Positions 1 to 6,718 of a DNA stretch of 6,795 nt are shown here, piece by piece (position 1 is the stretch's first letter; every line of letters begins with the position of its first letter). The notes beneath the pieces were generated by a model. It did not search any database and was not told the DNA's origin. It saw only the letters and a program-made list of their open reading frames with translations. Where the stretch lies: assembly GCA_003450125.1 (NCBI GenBank), contig DMFR01000097.1, positions 1 through 6,795 on the forward strand. Direction: 5' to 3'. The stretch comes from Prolixibacteraceae bacterium. Its GTDB lineage: Bacteria; Bacteroidota; Bacteroidia; Bacteroidales; Prolixibacteraceae. The translations under genes were made by a program, and so were the position numbers.

Positions 1-74
1 GTTTTTTTCAAGCAGAAGACGGCATACGAGATCATGCCTAGTCTCGTGGGCTCGGAGATGTGTATAAGAGACAG
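1..74 (+). other. Illumina Nextera adapter contamination (P7 + i7 index + Tn5 mosaic end)
   Basis: These bases are synthetic. Positions 9-32 match the Illumina P7 oligo (starts CAAGCAGAAGACGG, ends TACGAGAT). Positions 33-40 (CATGCCTA) are an 8-base i7 index that I recognise as Nextera N706. Positions 41-55 (GTCTCGTGGGCTCGG) are the Nextera read-2 linker, and 56-74 (AGATGTGTATAAGAGACAG) are the 19-bp Tn5 mosaic end used in tagmentation. The T run at 2-8 fits either the poly-T spacer of the grafted oligo or the complement of the poly-A call produced when a read runs past the adapter. Genomic sequence begins at 75. The mosaic end is a library-preparation remnant, not evidence of a natural transposon. 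Confidence 0.98.
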
Positions 75-131
75 CTCAGGAGACTTGGCAAAATAGAAGC
101 TATTGAAAACAAAAGTATGAAGGAGGAATAA
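75..131 (+). CDS. 3' end of an upstream gene, possibly ribose-5-phosphate isomerase B (partial)
   Basis: From the first genomic base a frame is open for 18 codons and stops at TAA 129-131, two bases before the next start. It encodes LRRLGKIEAIENKSMKEE. The stretch RRLGKIEAIE resembles the conserved tail of RpiB proteins, where a GGRH-x-RR-x-x-KI-x-x-IE pattern closes the protein; the GGRH part would lie just beyond the adapter junction. RpiB interconverts ribulose-5-phosphate and ribose-5-phosphate in the cytoplasm and would fit this pentose phosphate operon. The Shine-Dalgarno sequence of the next gene lies inside this tail, suggesting translational coupling. Only 18 residues are visible, so chance similarity is possible and no gene symbol is assigned. 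Confidence 0.45.
   Translation, partial: LRRLGKIEAIENKSMKEE
120..126 (+). promoter_or_regulatory. Strong Shine-Dalgarno site for the tal-pgi fusion gene
   Basis: AAGGAGG lies 7 bases upstream of the ATG at 134 and is a full match to the anti-Shine-Dalgarno core. It fixes the start of the fusion gene. It lies within the last codons of the upstream reading frame, so ribosomes finishing that frame would be delivered to this site. Confidence 0.85.
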
Positions 132-133
132 AC

Positions 134-3001
134 ATGAATAACTTAATTGAATTGTTAAACTATGGACAAAGCTACTGGCTGGATAATCTTACCCGGGAAA
201 AAATCACCAGTGGGGAAATTGAGAATAGAGTGACCCAACAGGGCTTAAGGGGGATAACTTCCAATCCAAGCATCTTCAACAAGGCAATGGCTGAGGGCAA
301 CAGCTATGACCAGCAAATTAAAGAACTTGTCCAGCAGGGTAATAGCCCATCAAGGATCTATGAATTGCTGACAGTAAAAGATGTACAGGAGGCTTGCGAT
401 ATTTTAAGACCAGTCTATGAAGAGTCTGGTGGAATTGATGGATTCGTAAGTCTTGAAGTATCACCTTACCTGGCGCGCAATACAAGAGGAACCATTGATG
501 AAGTACACAGGCTTTTTAAGGAAGTGAAAAGGCCCAACTGCTATATTAAGATTCCGGGCACCAAAGAAGGGGTGCCAGCCATTGAACAAATGCTTTATGA
601 AGGGATTCCGATCAATATCACCCTGCTGTTTTCAGTGGAAAGATATGTTGAAGTTGCCAAAGCATATATCCGTGCTCTTCAACGCAGGGATGCTGAAGGA
701 AAACCGGTGAACAATATAGTCTCGGTAGCAAGCTTTTTCCTCAGCAGAATAGAGGTACTGACCGATCAGTTATTGGGCTATCATATGATTCCCGAGTGGG
801 GATCTAAGGGAAGTGAAGAGCTTTTACCAGCCTCCTTATTGGGCAAGGCAGGTATAGCCAGTGCAAGGCTTGCCTATCAGCGCTTCAGGGAAATGTTTGG
901 CAGTGAAGAATGGAAACTACTGGAGGGCAAGGGTGCTCATGTTCAACGACCTCTATGGGCCAGCACTGGGAATAAGGATCCTTTGTATGAAGATCTAAGG
1001 TATGTAGAATCACTAATTGGACAGGATACGGTAAATACGCTTCCCGATGAAACCATTGCGGCGCTTGCCGATCATGGTAATCTCTCTTATAACACGGTAG
1101 ATGATGGATTGGGAGAGGCAGGTCAATTATTTGGTCAGCTAATGACCTTCGATATCAATATTGAATTTGTTGCACAGCAACTGGAGAATGAAGGAATTCA
1201 AAAATTTAAGGAATCCTATAACAAGTTGCTTGAAAACCTGACAAAGAAAAGAGTTGATATACTTGGAGAGCACTATTCCAAACAGCAAATAAGTTTTGGT
1301 GTTTTGAAAAAGGAAATAGATCCGGCATTTACATCTCTGGATGAAAAGCAGGCAGGCAGGCGCCTGTTTGCCAAAGATCCATATCTGTGGAAGAATGATC
1401 CAAATCAGGTGGAAACGATCCTAAATGGATTGGGTTGGATAACATTGCCTGAAAGTTTTGCCCATCAAACAGAAGAGCTTATTTCATTTACCGGTGAGTT
1501 GAAAAATGAAGGATATCAATTTGCTGTCTTGCTCGGTATGGGAGGAAGCAGCTTGTGTGCCGAAGTGGCCTGTAAAACCTTTGCTATCGAAAACGGATAT
1601 TTAAAATTGATTGTACTGGACAACACCGATCCGGCTGCCATACATGAAGTCGAAGATCAGATTGACTTACAAAAGACCTTATTTATTGTAGCCAGTAAAT
1701 CAGGAACAACGTTGGAATCCTTGTGTTTTTTTAGGTATTTCTACGAACAGATAAAAAAAACAAATGCGGTTGATCCCGGAAAACATTTTGTGGCGATTAC
1801 AGATATTGGCACTCCCCTAATGAAAACGTCAGAGGAATACCAGTTCAGAAAAGTATTTATCAATCCTTCCGATGTTGGGGGCCGTTATTCCGTACTCTCT
1901 TATTTCGGACTTTTGCCTATGGCCCTGATGGGAATTGACATCAAGGCACTTTTGTTGAATGCCAGACAAATGAAAGATAGTTGTGATCCTTTTGTACCCG
2001 CTTCCATTAATCCGGGTATTGGCCTTGGCTGTTTGCTGGGGATGGCCCAACGAAGTGGAAAAGACAAGGTTACTTTTGTTATTTCTCCCTCCATAAAGAG
2101 CTTTGGTCTTTGGGTCGAACAGCTTCTGGCAGAGAGTACAGGAAAAGAAGAATTGGGAATTGTTCCTATTCATGGCGAATCGCTGGGAGATCCCGAAGTA
2201 TATGGAAAAGACCGTATATTCGTACATCTCTTCCTTACCACCGATAACAATACACCACATGAACTAAAGCTATCAGCTTTGGAGAAGGCTGGTTACCCAA
2301 TTGTGAGGATCGGGTTACCTGATAAACTGTCCTTGGGAGGGGAATATTACCGATGGGAAATTGCAACGGCCATAGCAGGGATGATCATTGGCATCAATCC
2401 ATTTGACCAACCCAATGTTGCAGAAAGCAAAAGAAATACCGATCAGCTGCTCAACGAATGGAAACAGAAGAAGACTTTTGATCTACCATCGCAGGTGTTG
2501 ATCACTGAACCTGTTGCTGTTTATCCAGGAATAAAAGCAGCGCCGCTTTTGAATCAACAACATTTAACCGTAACTTCTTTCGTCCATGAATTTACATCAA
2601 AGGCTCAACCGGGTGATTATATTGCTTTGCTTCCATATTTTCTTCCTACCGATGAAAGTACAAGACTATTCGAAACCTGGCGACAGGAAATACGGGATGA
2701 GTTTCAGGTAGCTACCACCCTATTAGAAGGGCCTCGCTATCTACACTCCACAGGCCAGCTTCACAAGGGAGGTCCGGATACAGGAATATTCGTAATCATG
2801 TTCAAAGAGGAAAATGAAGAATTACCAATCCCGGGAGAAGAATATGATTTTTCAATTTTGCATCAGGCTCAGGCCCTTGGAGATTTCAAATCATTGAATG
2901 AAAAGGGAAGAAGGGTTATCCTCCTTCAGCTGGGACAAGATGTGGAACAGGGGATCAACGAATTGATGGAATTTGTCATGGGGTCAAACAAGAGTTTTTA
3001 A
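134..3001 (+). CDS. Bifunctional transaldolase / glucose-6-phosphate isomerase
   Basis: A 955-residue cytoplasmic fusion enzyme. Residues ~1-372 are transaldolase (sedoheptulose-7-P + glyceraldehyde-3-P to erythrose-4-P + fructose-6-P). Visible motifs are WLD with catalytic D17, TSNPS at 42-46, SLE with E108, the Schiff-base lysine K139 in YIKIPGTKEG, NITLLFS at 161-167 and WASTGNKDP at 275-283. Residues ~400-766 are glucose-6-phosphate isomerase, which converts fructose-6-P to glucose-6-P: SIS-type phosphate loops GMGGSS (468-473) and SKSGTT (521-526), the signature DVGGRYS (580-586), catalytic glutamate E667 in AESTGKE, H709 in TPHE, and K766 in the FDQPNVAESK signature. A further ~190 residues follow, including HSTGQLHKGGP (871-881). 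About 950 residues is the usual length for this fused family, so the protein looks intact. The start is set by AAGGAGG at 120-126. It lies 12 bases upstream of the HAD gene. Family assignment is firm; both active sites look complete, so both activities are expected. Confidence 0.96.
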   Translation: MNNLIELLNYGQSYWLDNLTREKITSGEIENRVTQQGLRGITSNPSIFNKAMAEGNSYDQQIKELVQQGNSPSRIYELLTVKDVQEACDILRPVYEESGGIDGFVSLEVSPYLARNTRGTIDEVHRLFKEVKRPNCYIKIPGTKEGVPAIEQMLYEGIPINITLLFSVERYVEVAKAYIRALQRRDAEGKPVNNIVSVASFFLSRIEVLTDQLLGYHMIPEWGSKGSEELLPASLLGKAGIASARLAYQRFREMFGSEEWKLLEGKGAHVQRPLWASTGNKDPLYEDLRYVESLIGQDTVNTLPDETIAALADHGNLSYNTVDDGLGEAGQLFGQLMTFDINIEFVAQQLENEGIQKFKESYNKLLENLTKKRVDILGEHYSKQQISFGVLKKEIDPAFTSLDEKQAGRRLFAKDPYLWKNDPNQVETILNGLGWITLPESFAHQTEELISFTGELKNEGYQFAVLLGMGGSSLCAEVACKTFAIENGYLKLIVLDNTDPAAIHEVEDQIDLQKTLFIVASKSGTTLESLCFFRYFYEQIKKTNAVDPGKHFVAITDIGTPLMKTSEEYQFRKVFINPSDVGGRYSVLSYFGLLPMALMGIDIKALLLNARQMKDSCDPFVPASINPGIGLGCLLGMAQRSGKDKVTFVISPSIKSFGLWVEQLLAESTGKEELGIVPIHGESLGDPEVYGKDRIFVHLFLTTDNNTPHELKLSALEKAGYPIVRIGLPDKLSLGGEYYRWEIATAIAGMIIGINPFDQPNVAESKRNTDQLLNEWKQKKTFDLPSQVLITEPVAVYPGIKAAPLLNQQHLTVTSFVHEFTSKAQPGDYIALLPYFLPTDESTRLFETWRQEIRDEFQVATTLLEGPRYLHSTGQLHKGGPDTGIFVIMFKEENEELPIPGEEYDFSILHQAQALGDFKSLNEKGRRVILLQLGQDVEQGINELMEFVMGSNKSF

Positions 3002-3013
3002 ACTAGAAGGATC

Positions 3014-3637
3014 ATGGAACAAAAAATCACAACCTTGTTTTTAGACATCGGCGGGGTAATACTTACCAGCGGTTGGGACCGTCACTCACGTCATCGGGCA
3101 GTAACTAGATTTAACCTTGACCAGGAAGAAATGGAAGACCGGCATCATCTTGTCTCAGGCTTATTCGATGCTGGAATGCTGTCTATGGATGAATACCTTA
3201 ACAGGGTTATTTTCCATCAAAAAAGGAACTTCTCAAAAGAGGATTTCAAGGTGTTTATGTTTGAACAATCCGTGCCTATTGAAGGATCAATTGAGTTTTT
3301 TAAATCCCTTAAAGGTGAACATTCATTGAAGGTTATTGCAGTTAACAATGAAGCACGTGAACTCAACGACTATCGAATCCATAAGTACAACCTGGACTTG
3401 CTTTTCGATGCATTTGTTTCCTCCTGCTATGTGCATAGGAGTAAGCCTGATCTGGAAATGTGGCGTATGGCCTGCGGGATTGCTCAAGCTTCACCTCCCC
3501 AAATCCTCTATTTCGATGACCGGCTTATGTTTGTGGAAGTAGCAAGATCGTTGGGAATTACTAGTTATCATTTCCAGAGATTGGATGATGCAAAATTATT
3601 TGTAAAGGCAATCAATTTTTCAACCATAAGTGTATAA
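3014..3637 (+). CDS. HAD-superfamily hydrolase (sugar-phosphatase-like), substrate unknown
   Basis: A 207-residue cytoplasmic protein with the size and motif order of HAD subfamily I phosphatases. Motif I is FLDIGGV with nucleophile D11. The second aspartate usual two residues later is replaced by G13, a DxG pattern also seen in YihX-like glucose-1-phosphatases. The helical cap lies around residues 18-90. Motif II is expected around IAVNNEAREL, where N111 sits at the usual Ser/Thr position. Motif III is K144 in RSKPD and motif IV is YFDDR with D168/D169. The gene begins 12 bases after tal-pgi and ends 3 bases before gnd, so it belongs to the operon. A GAAGGA sequence lies only ~3 bases before the ATG, a weak or unusually close ribosome site. 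Its substrate cannot be read from sequence; a sugar phosphate or a toxic side product of the pathway is plausible inference. The HAD assignment is strong, the specific function weak. Confidence 0.88.
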   Translation: MEQKITTLFLDIGGVILTSGWDRHSRHRAVTRFNLDQEEMEDRHHLVSGLFDAGMLSMDEYLNRVIFHQKRNFSKEDFKVFMFEQSVPIEGSIEFFKSLKGEHSLKVIAVNNEARELNDYRIHKYNLDLLFDAFVSSCYVHRSKPDLEMWRMACGIAQASPPQILYFDDRLMFVEVARSLGITSYHFQRLDDAKLFVKAINFSTISV

Positions 3638-3640
3638 ACA

Positions 3641-5062
3641 ATGGAAGAGCAAGGCTACGATTATGGTATGATTGGGTTGGGCACCATGGGGCGCAACCTG
3701 GTTTATAATATGTGTGACCACGGATTTTCAGTGGCTGGCTATGACAAGGATTTATCTATGGTAGATAAGCTGAAACAGGGGATAGGGAATTATAAAATAG
3801 TTGGGGCACGTAGTATAAAAGAACTTACTGATGCCTTAAAGAAACCCCGTGTAGTGCTTTTGCTGGTCCCTGCGGGGTCAATCGTTGATGCTGTCATTGA
3901 TGGATTAAAACCATCCCTTTCAAGGGAAGATCTGGTGATAGATTGTGGAAATTCTCATTTTACCGATACTGATCTGCGCATCAAAAATCTGGCAAAGGAT
4001 AATATCCATTTCATGGGTATAGGCATTTCCGGAGGGGAATACGGTGCACGAAATGGTCCAAGTATCATGCCCGGAGGCTCGAAAGCAACCTATGCAAGAG
4101 TGTCTTCCATGTTGGAAGCTATTTCTGCCAAAGCCAATGGAGAACCATGTGTAACATACCTTGGTACAGGATCGGCTGGTCATTATGTCAAGATGGTACA
4201 TAACGGAATTGAATATGCCTTGATGGAACTCATTGCAGAAGTCTATCAATTGTTAAAGCAAGGCGCAGGCATGACCAACAATGAGTTGCATGATGTTTTT
4301 TCTAAATGGGATCTTGGCTCGCTGCACTCATTTCTCATTTCTATTACTGCTGATATTTTTATGAAGAAGGATGATCTGACAGGAAACGATCTGGTGGATA
4401 TGATTCTGGACAGCGCACATCAAAAAGGTACCGGAGCCTGGACAACAGAAGATGCTATGGCGATCGAGGTTCCTGTGCCTGTGATTGATATTTCTGTTTC
4501 GATGCGCAATCTTTCTGCTCTAAAGGAAGAACGCAACATTGCAGAAACACTATTGTTAGGGCCGGGTAAAAAAATCAATTACGGTAAAAACGAATTGGTT
4601 GATCTACTTGGAGATGCCCTTGATTTTTCCTTCATCACTGTTTTTGCACAAGGCATGGAACTGCTTCAAAAAGCTTCAACCGTCTATAAATATGAACTTA
4701 ACCTGGAAAATATTGCTGCCATCTGGAGGGAAGGCTGTATCATCAGGGCATCTCTTTTGGAAGATATACGTAGCGCCTTTTCTACACAACCTAATTTGTC
4801 CAATTTAATGCTCAGTGATGTTTTTAAGGACAGACTAATTAGTTTGCAGGAAAAGATACGTCATGTGGCCTGTATGGGTATTGATACCGGTATCCCATTA
4901 CCTGCATTGATGGCCTCTTTGGCCTATTACGACAGCTATCGTAGTGGCTGGCTACCTGACAACCTATTGCAGGCCCAAAGGGATTATTTCGGTGCTCATA
5001 CCTATGAGCGCATTGACAGAGAAGGCATATTTCACACACAATGGAATCAAAAGGAGAGTTAA
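3641..5062 (+). CDS. gnd: 6-phosphogluconate dehydrogenase, decarboxylating
   Basis: A 473-residue cytoplasmic enzyme, the normal length for the long, dimeric 6PGDH family. It converts 6-phosphogluconate to ribulose-5-phosphate and CO2 with reduction of NAD(P)+. The N-terminal Rossmann domain has GLGTMG at 12-17, VPAG at 76-79 and GNSHFTDT at 103-110. The substrate loop is ISGGEYGARNGPS (129-141). The catalytic segment is GHYVKMVHNGIEY with K184, H187, N188 and E191. The helical domain holds QKGTGAWT (261-268) and the tail has RDYFGAHTYE with R447 and H453, which complete the partner subunit's phosphate site. Two differences from the common pattern stand out: YDKD (34-37) where NADP-specific enzymes have NR(S/T), and A266 where GTGKW is usual. 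The start is 3 bases after the HAD stop with no clear Shine-Dalgarno sequence, suggesting translational coupling. The stop is 2 bases before the preferred zwf start. Confidence 0.97.
   Translation: MEEQGYDYGMIGLGTMGRNLVYNMCDHGFSVAGYDKDLSMVDKLKQGIGNYKIVGARSIKELTDALKKPRVVLLLVPAGSIVDAVIDGLKPSLSREDLVIDCGNSHFTDTDLRIKNLAKDNIHFMGIGISGGEYGARNGPSIMPGGSKATYARVSSMLEAISAKANGEPCVTYLGTGSAGHYVKMVHNGIEYALMELIAEVYQLLKQGAGMTNNELHDVFSKWDLGSLHSFLISITADIFMKKDDLTGNDLVDMILDSAHQKGTGAWTTEDAMAIEVPVPVIDISVSMRNLSALKEERNIAETLLLGPGKKINYGKNELVDLLGDALDFSFITVFAQGMELLQKASTVYKYELNLENIAAIWREGCIIRASLLEDIRSAFSTQPNLSNLMLSDVFKDRLISLQEKIRHVACMGIDTGIPLPALMASLAYYDSYRSGWLPDNLLQAQRDYFGAHTYERIDREGIFHTQWNQKES
5051..5056 (+). promoter_or_regulatory. 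Shine-Dalgarno site that decides the zwf start
   Basis: AAGGAG is 8 bases upstream of the ATG at 5065 and lies inside the last codons of gnd. An in-frame ATG at 5041 would add 8 residues (MESKGELK) encoded by this very sequence and would overlap gnd by 22 bases; no comparable ribosome site precedes it. The start at 5065 is therefore preferred. Confidence 0.8.
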
Positions 5063-5064
5063 AG

Positions 5065-6576
5065 ATGAATGAAGATAAAGTTGCCAATCCAACGATCATC
5101 GTCATTTTTGGAGCCGGTGGTGATCTTACCCATCGAAAATTGATGCCTGCCATCTATAATCTTTATCTGGATGGTTTGATTCCACAAAGGTTTGCTGTTC
5201 TTGGGCTGGATATTAAGGATTTGAGTGATGAATCATTCCGGAAAGGATTATTTGAAGGGGTTGATCAATTTTCGCGCAGGGAAAAAATAGATAAAAGTAA
5301 ATGGAAGGTATTTGAAGAATTCCTTCATTATCAAAAAGCTGACTTCACAGCTGATTCTACTTATACGGTACTGAACAAACAAATTAGTGCTTTTGAAAAG
5401 GAATGTGATTGTATCGTTAACCGAATATTTTACATGGCTATTCCTCCAATGTTCATAGAGACCATCGCCCAAAAAATAGGGGAAGCAGGATTAGCGCAAA
5501 ACAGTCAGGTGAGTAGGATAGTGGTAGAAAAACCTTTTGGACACGATCTTGATAGTGCGAAAAAGTTAAATAGTTTATTGGATGATATTTTTCAAGAGTC
5601 CCAGGTTTACCGTATTGACCATTATCTGGGAAAAGAAACCGTGCAGAATATTCTTGCCTTCCGGTTTGCAAATGCCCTGTTTGAACCCATCTGGAACAGA
5701 AACTATATTGACAATGTCCAGATAACAGTAGCAGAACAAATCGGGGTGGAAAACAGGGGCAGCTATTACGATCATGCTGGTGCACTGCGTGATATGATTC
5801 AGAATCACCTGATGCAATTGCTTTGCCTCATCGCGATGGAACCTCCCGTTTCATTTGATGCCGATGAAATACGTAACCGAAAGGTGGATGTCCTTCATGC
5901 AGTTCGTAAAATTAAGAGGGAAGAAGTACATGCTGTTGCCGTTCGTGGTCAGTATGATGAAGGGTGGTTTGAAGGTAAAAAAGTCAAAGCCTACAGGGAA
6001 GAGCCCGGTGTTGACAAGAACTCCAATACTGAAACATTTGCAGCCATCAAGTTATATATTGACAATTGGCGCTGGCAAGGTGTCCCCTTCTATTTACGCA
6101 CAGGCAAGCGAATGAATGAAACCATATCTGTTATTACCATTCAATTTCGCCCTGTACCACACCAATCTTTCCCCATTGAATCCATTAACAATTGGGAGTC
6201 CAACAGGCTTATTCTGAACATTCAGCCCAATATGGGCATCCAACTCCGTTTCCAAGCCAAAAGGCCAGGCTTAAAAATGCTGCTTGATCCGGTTAACATG
6301 CTCTACGATTTTTATAACCCTGATTCATTGGGTCCACCCGAGGCCTATGAAACCTTACTGTTTGATACCTTGATGGGCGATGCAACACTTTTTATGCGTG
6401 CCGACCAGGTAGAAGCGGCATGGAGTATTCTTATGCCCATTATCGATGTATGGGCAGCCAATACCACTCCAGGCTTTCCCAACTATACTGTTGGAATGCA
6501 AGGCCCAGAGGGGGCAGAAGCGCTCATTGCCAAGGATAGCCACAACTGGATTTTAACGCCCCTTAAACGAAGATAA
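5065..6576 (+). CDS. zwf: Glucose-6-phosphate 1-dehydrogenase
   Basis: A 503-residue cytoplasmic enzyme (511 if the ATG at 5041 were used), the normal family length. It oxidises glucose-6-phosphate to 6-phosphogluconolactone, the entry step of the oxidative pentose phosphate pathway. Motifs, numbered from the 5065 start: dinucleotide loop IFGAGGDLTHRKL (14-26) with K25, EKPFG (155-159), the signature RIDHYLGKE (183-191) with D185, H186 and K190, the catalytic histidine H248 in ALRDMIQNH, and YLRTGKRM (343-350) with K348. The C-terminal half is the expected beta+alpha dimer domain. At the end of the second beta strand the protein reads LGLDIKD (46-52) where NADP-using enzymes often carry an arginine, which may bear on cofactor choice. 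The start is set by AAGGAG at 5051-5056; the gene follows gnd with a 2-base gap. No lactonase gene follows within the 219 bases left. Confidence 0.97.
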   Translation: MNEDKVANPTIIVIFGAGGDLTHRKLMPAIYNLYLDGLIPQRFAVLGLDIKDLSDESFRKGLFEGVDQFSRREKIDKSKWKVFEEFLHYQKADFTADSTYTVLNKQISAFEKECDCIVNRIFYMAIPPMFIETIAQKIGEAGLAQNSQVSRIVVEKPFGHDLDSAKKLNSLLDDIFQESQVYRIDHYLGKETVQNILAFRFANALFEPIWNRNYIDNVQITVAEQIGVENRGSYYDHAGALRDMIQNHLMQLLCLIAMEPPVSFDADEIRNRKVDVLHAVRKIKREEVHAVAVRGQYDEGWFEGKKVKAYREEPGVDKNSNTETFAAIKLYIDNWRWQGVPFYLRTGKRMNETISVITIQFRPVPHQSFPIESINNWESNRLILNIQPNMGIQLRFQAKRPGLKMLLDPVNMLYDFYNPDSLGPPEAYETLLFDTLMGDATLFMRADQVEAAWSILMPIIDVWAANTTPGFPNYTVGMQGPEGAEALIAKDSHNWILTPLKRR

Positions 6577-6685
6577 ACAATAGCTTCCTGAAACAACTAA
6601 TCAATCGGCTGGAGGAAGAATGGCCTTGGGCATGGAGCCGATTATAGAGAGCCGTTCATCCTACCTTTTCCATCTCCTTGTATTG
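6577..6685. other. Short post-operon spacer before the terminal repeat
   Basis: This region between the zwf stop and the terminal inverted repeat holds no recognisable gene, tRNA or canonical U-tailed terminator. It contains one 8-bp inverted repeat (6603-6610 with 6636-6643) and the start of a doubtful 32-codon reading frame; both are listed separately. No 6-phosphogluconolactonase start is visible here. Confidence 0.6.
6603..6643 (+). other. Possible stem-loop after zwf
   Basis: AATCGGCT (6603-6610) is the exact reverse complement of AGCCGATT (6636-6643), separated by 25 bases that could form a small inner pairing (ATG-GCC with GGCAT). No T run follows, so it is not a classical Rho-independent terminator. 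It might be a 3'-end-stabilising structure or a Rho-linked element, or chance. Confidence 0.35.
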
Positions 6686-6718
6686 CTATCATCTAATACT
6701 TTTCTGATACCCTTCTGA
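6620..6718 (+). CDS. Doubtful 32-codon small ORF
   Basis: An ATG at 6620 is preceded by GGAGG (6611-6615) at 4-base spacing and opens a frame of 32 codons ending at TGA 6716-6718. The product starts MALGMEPIIESRSS and continues with a hydrophobic stretch (YLFHLLVLLSS, then NTFLIPF) that could be one membrane segment. Against it: the final third is encoded by the 11-bp tandem repeat, the ribosome site overlaps the possible stem-loop, and I recognise no family. Most likely a chance frame. Confidence 0.15.
   Translation: MALGMEPIIESRSSYLFHLLVLLSSNTFLIPF

Noticed and set aside
56..74. Tn5-like mosaic end as a natural mobile element
   Set aside because: It is immediately preceded by the Nextera linker, an index and P7, so it comes from tagmentation library preparation. 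No transposase or second end is present.
75..133. Operon promoter upstream of tal-pgi
   Set aside because: No convincing -7/-33 or -10/-35 pair is seen, and this stretch reads as the end of an upstream coding frame.
1829..2260. Minus-strand open frame of 143 codons inside tal-pgi
   Set aside because: It lies wholly opposite the well-conserved isomerase domain, shows no recognisable motif, and is a shadow of the real gene. The same holds for the other antisense and out-of-frame open stretches within tal-pgi, the HAD gene, gnd and zwf.
5041..5064. Longer zwf start at 5041
   Set aside because: The extra 8 codons contain the ribosome site for the ATG at 5065, overlap gnd, and add nothing conserved to the N-terminus.
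6603..6643. Rho-independent terminator after zwf
   Set aside because: The 8-bp stem has a long loop and is not followed by a T run, so a terminator call is not justified.
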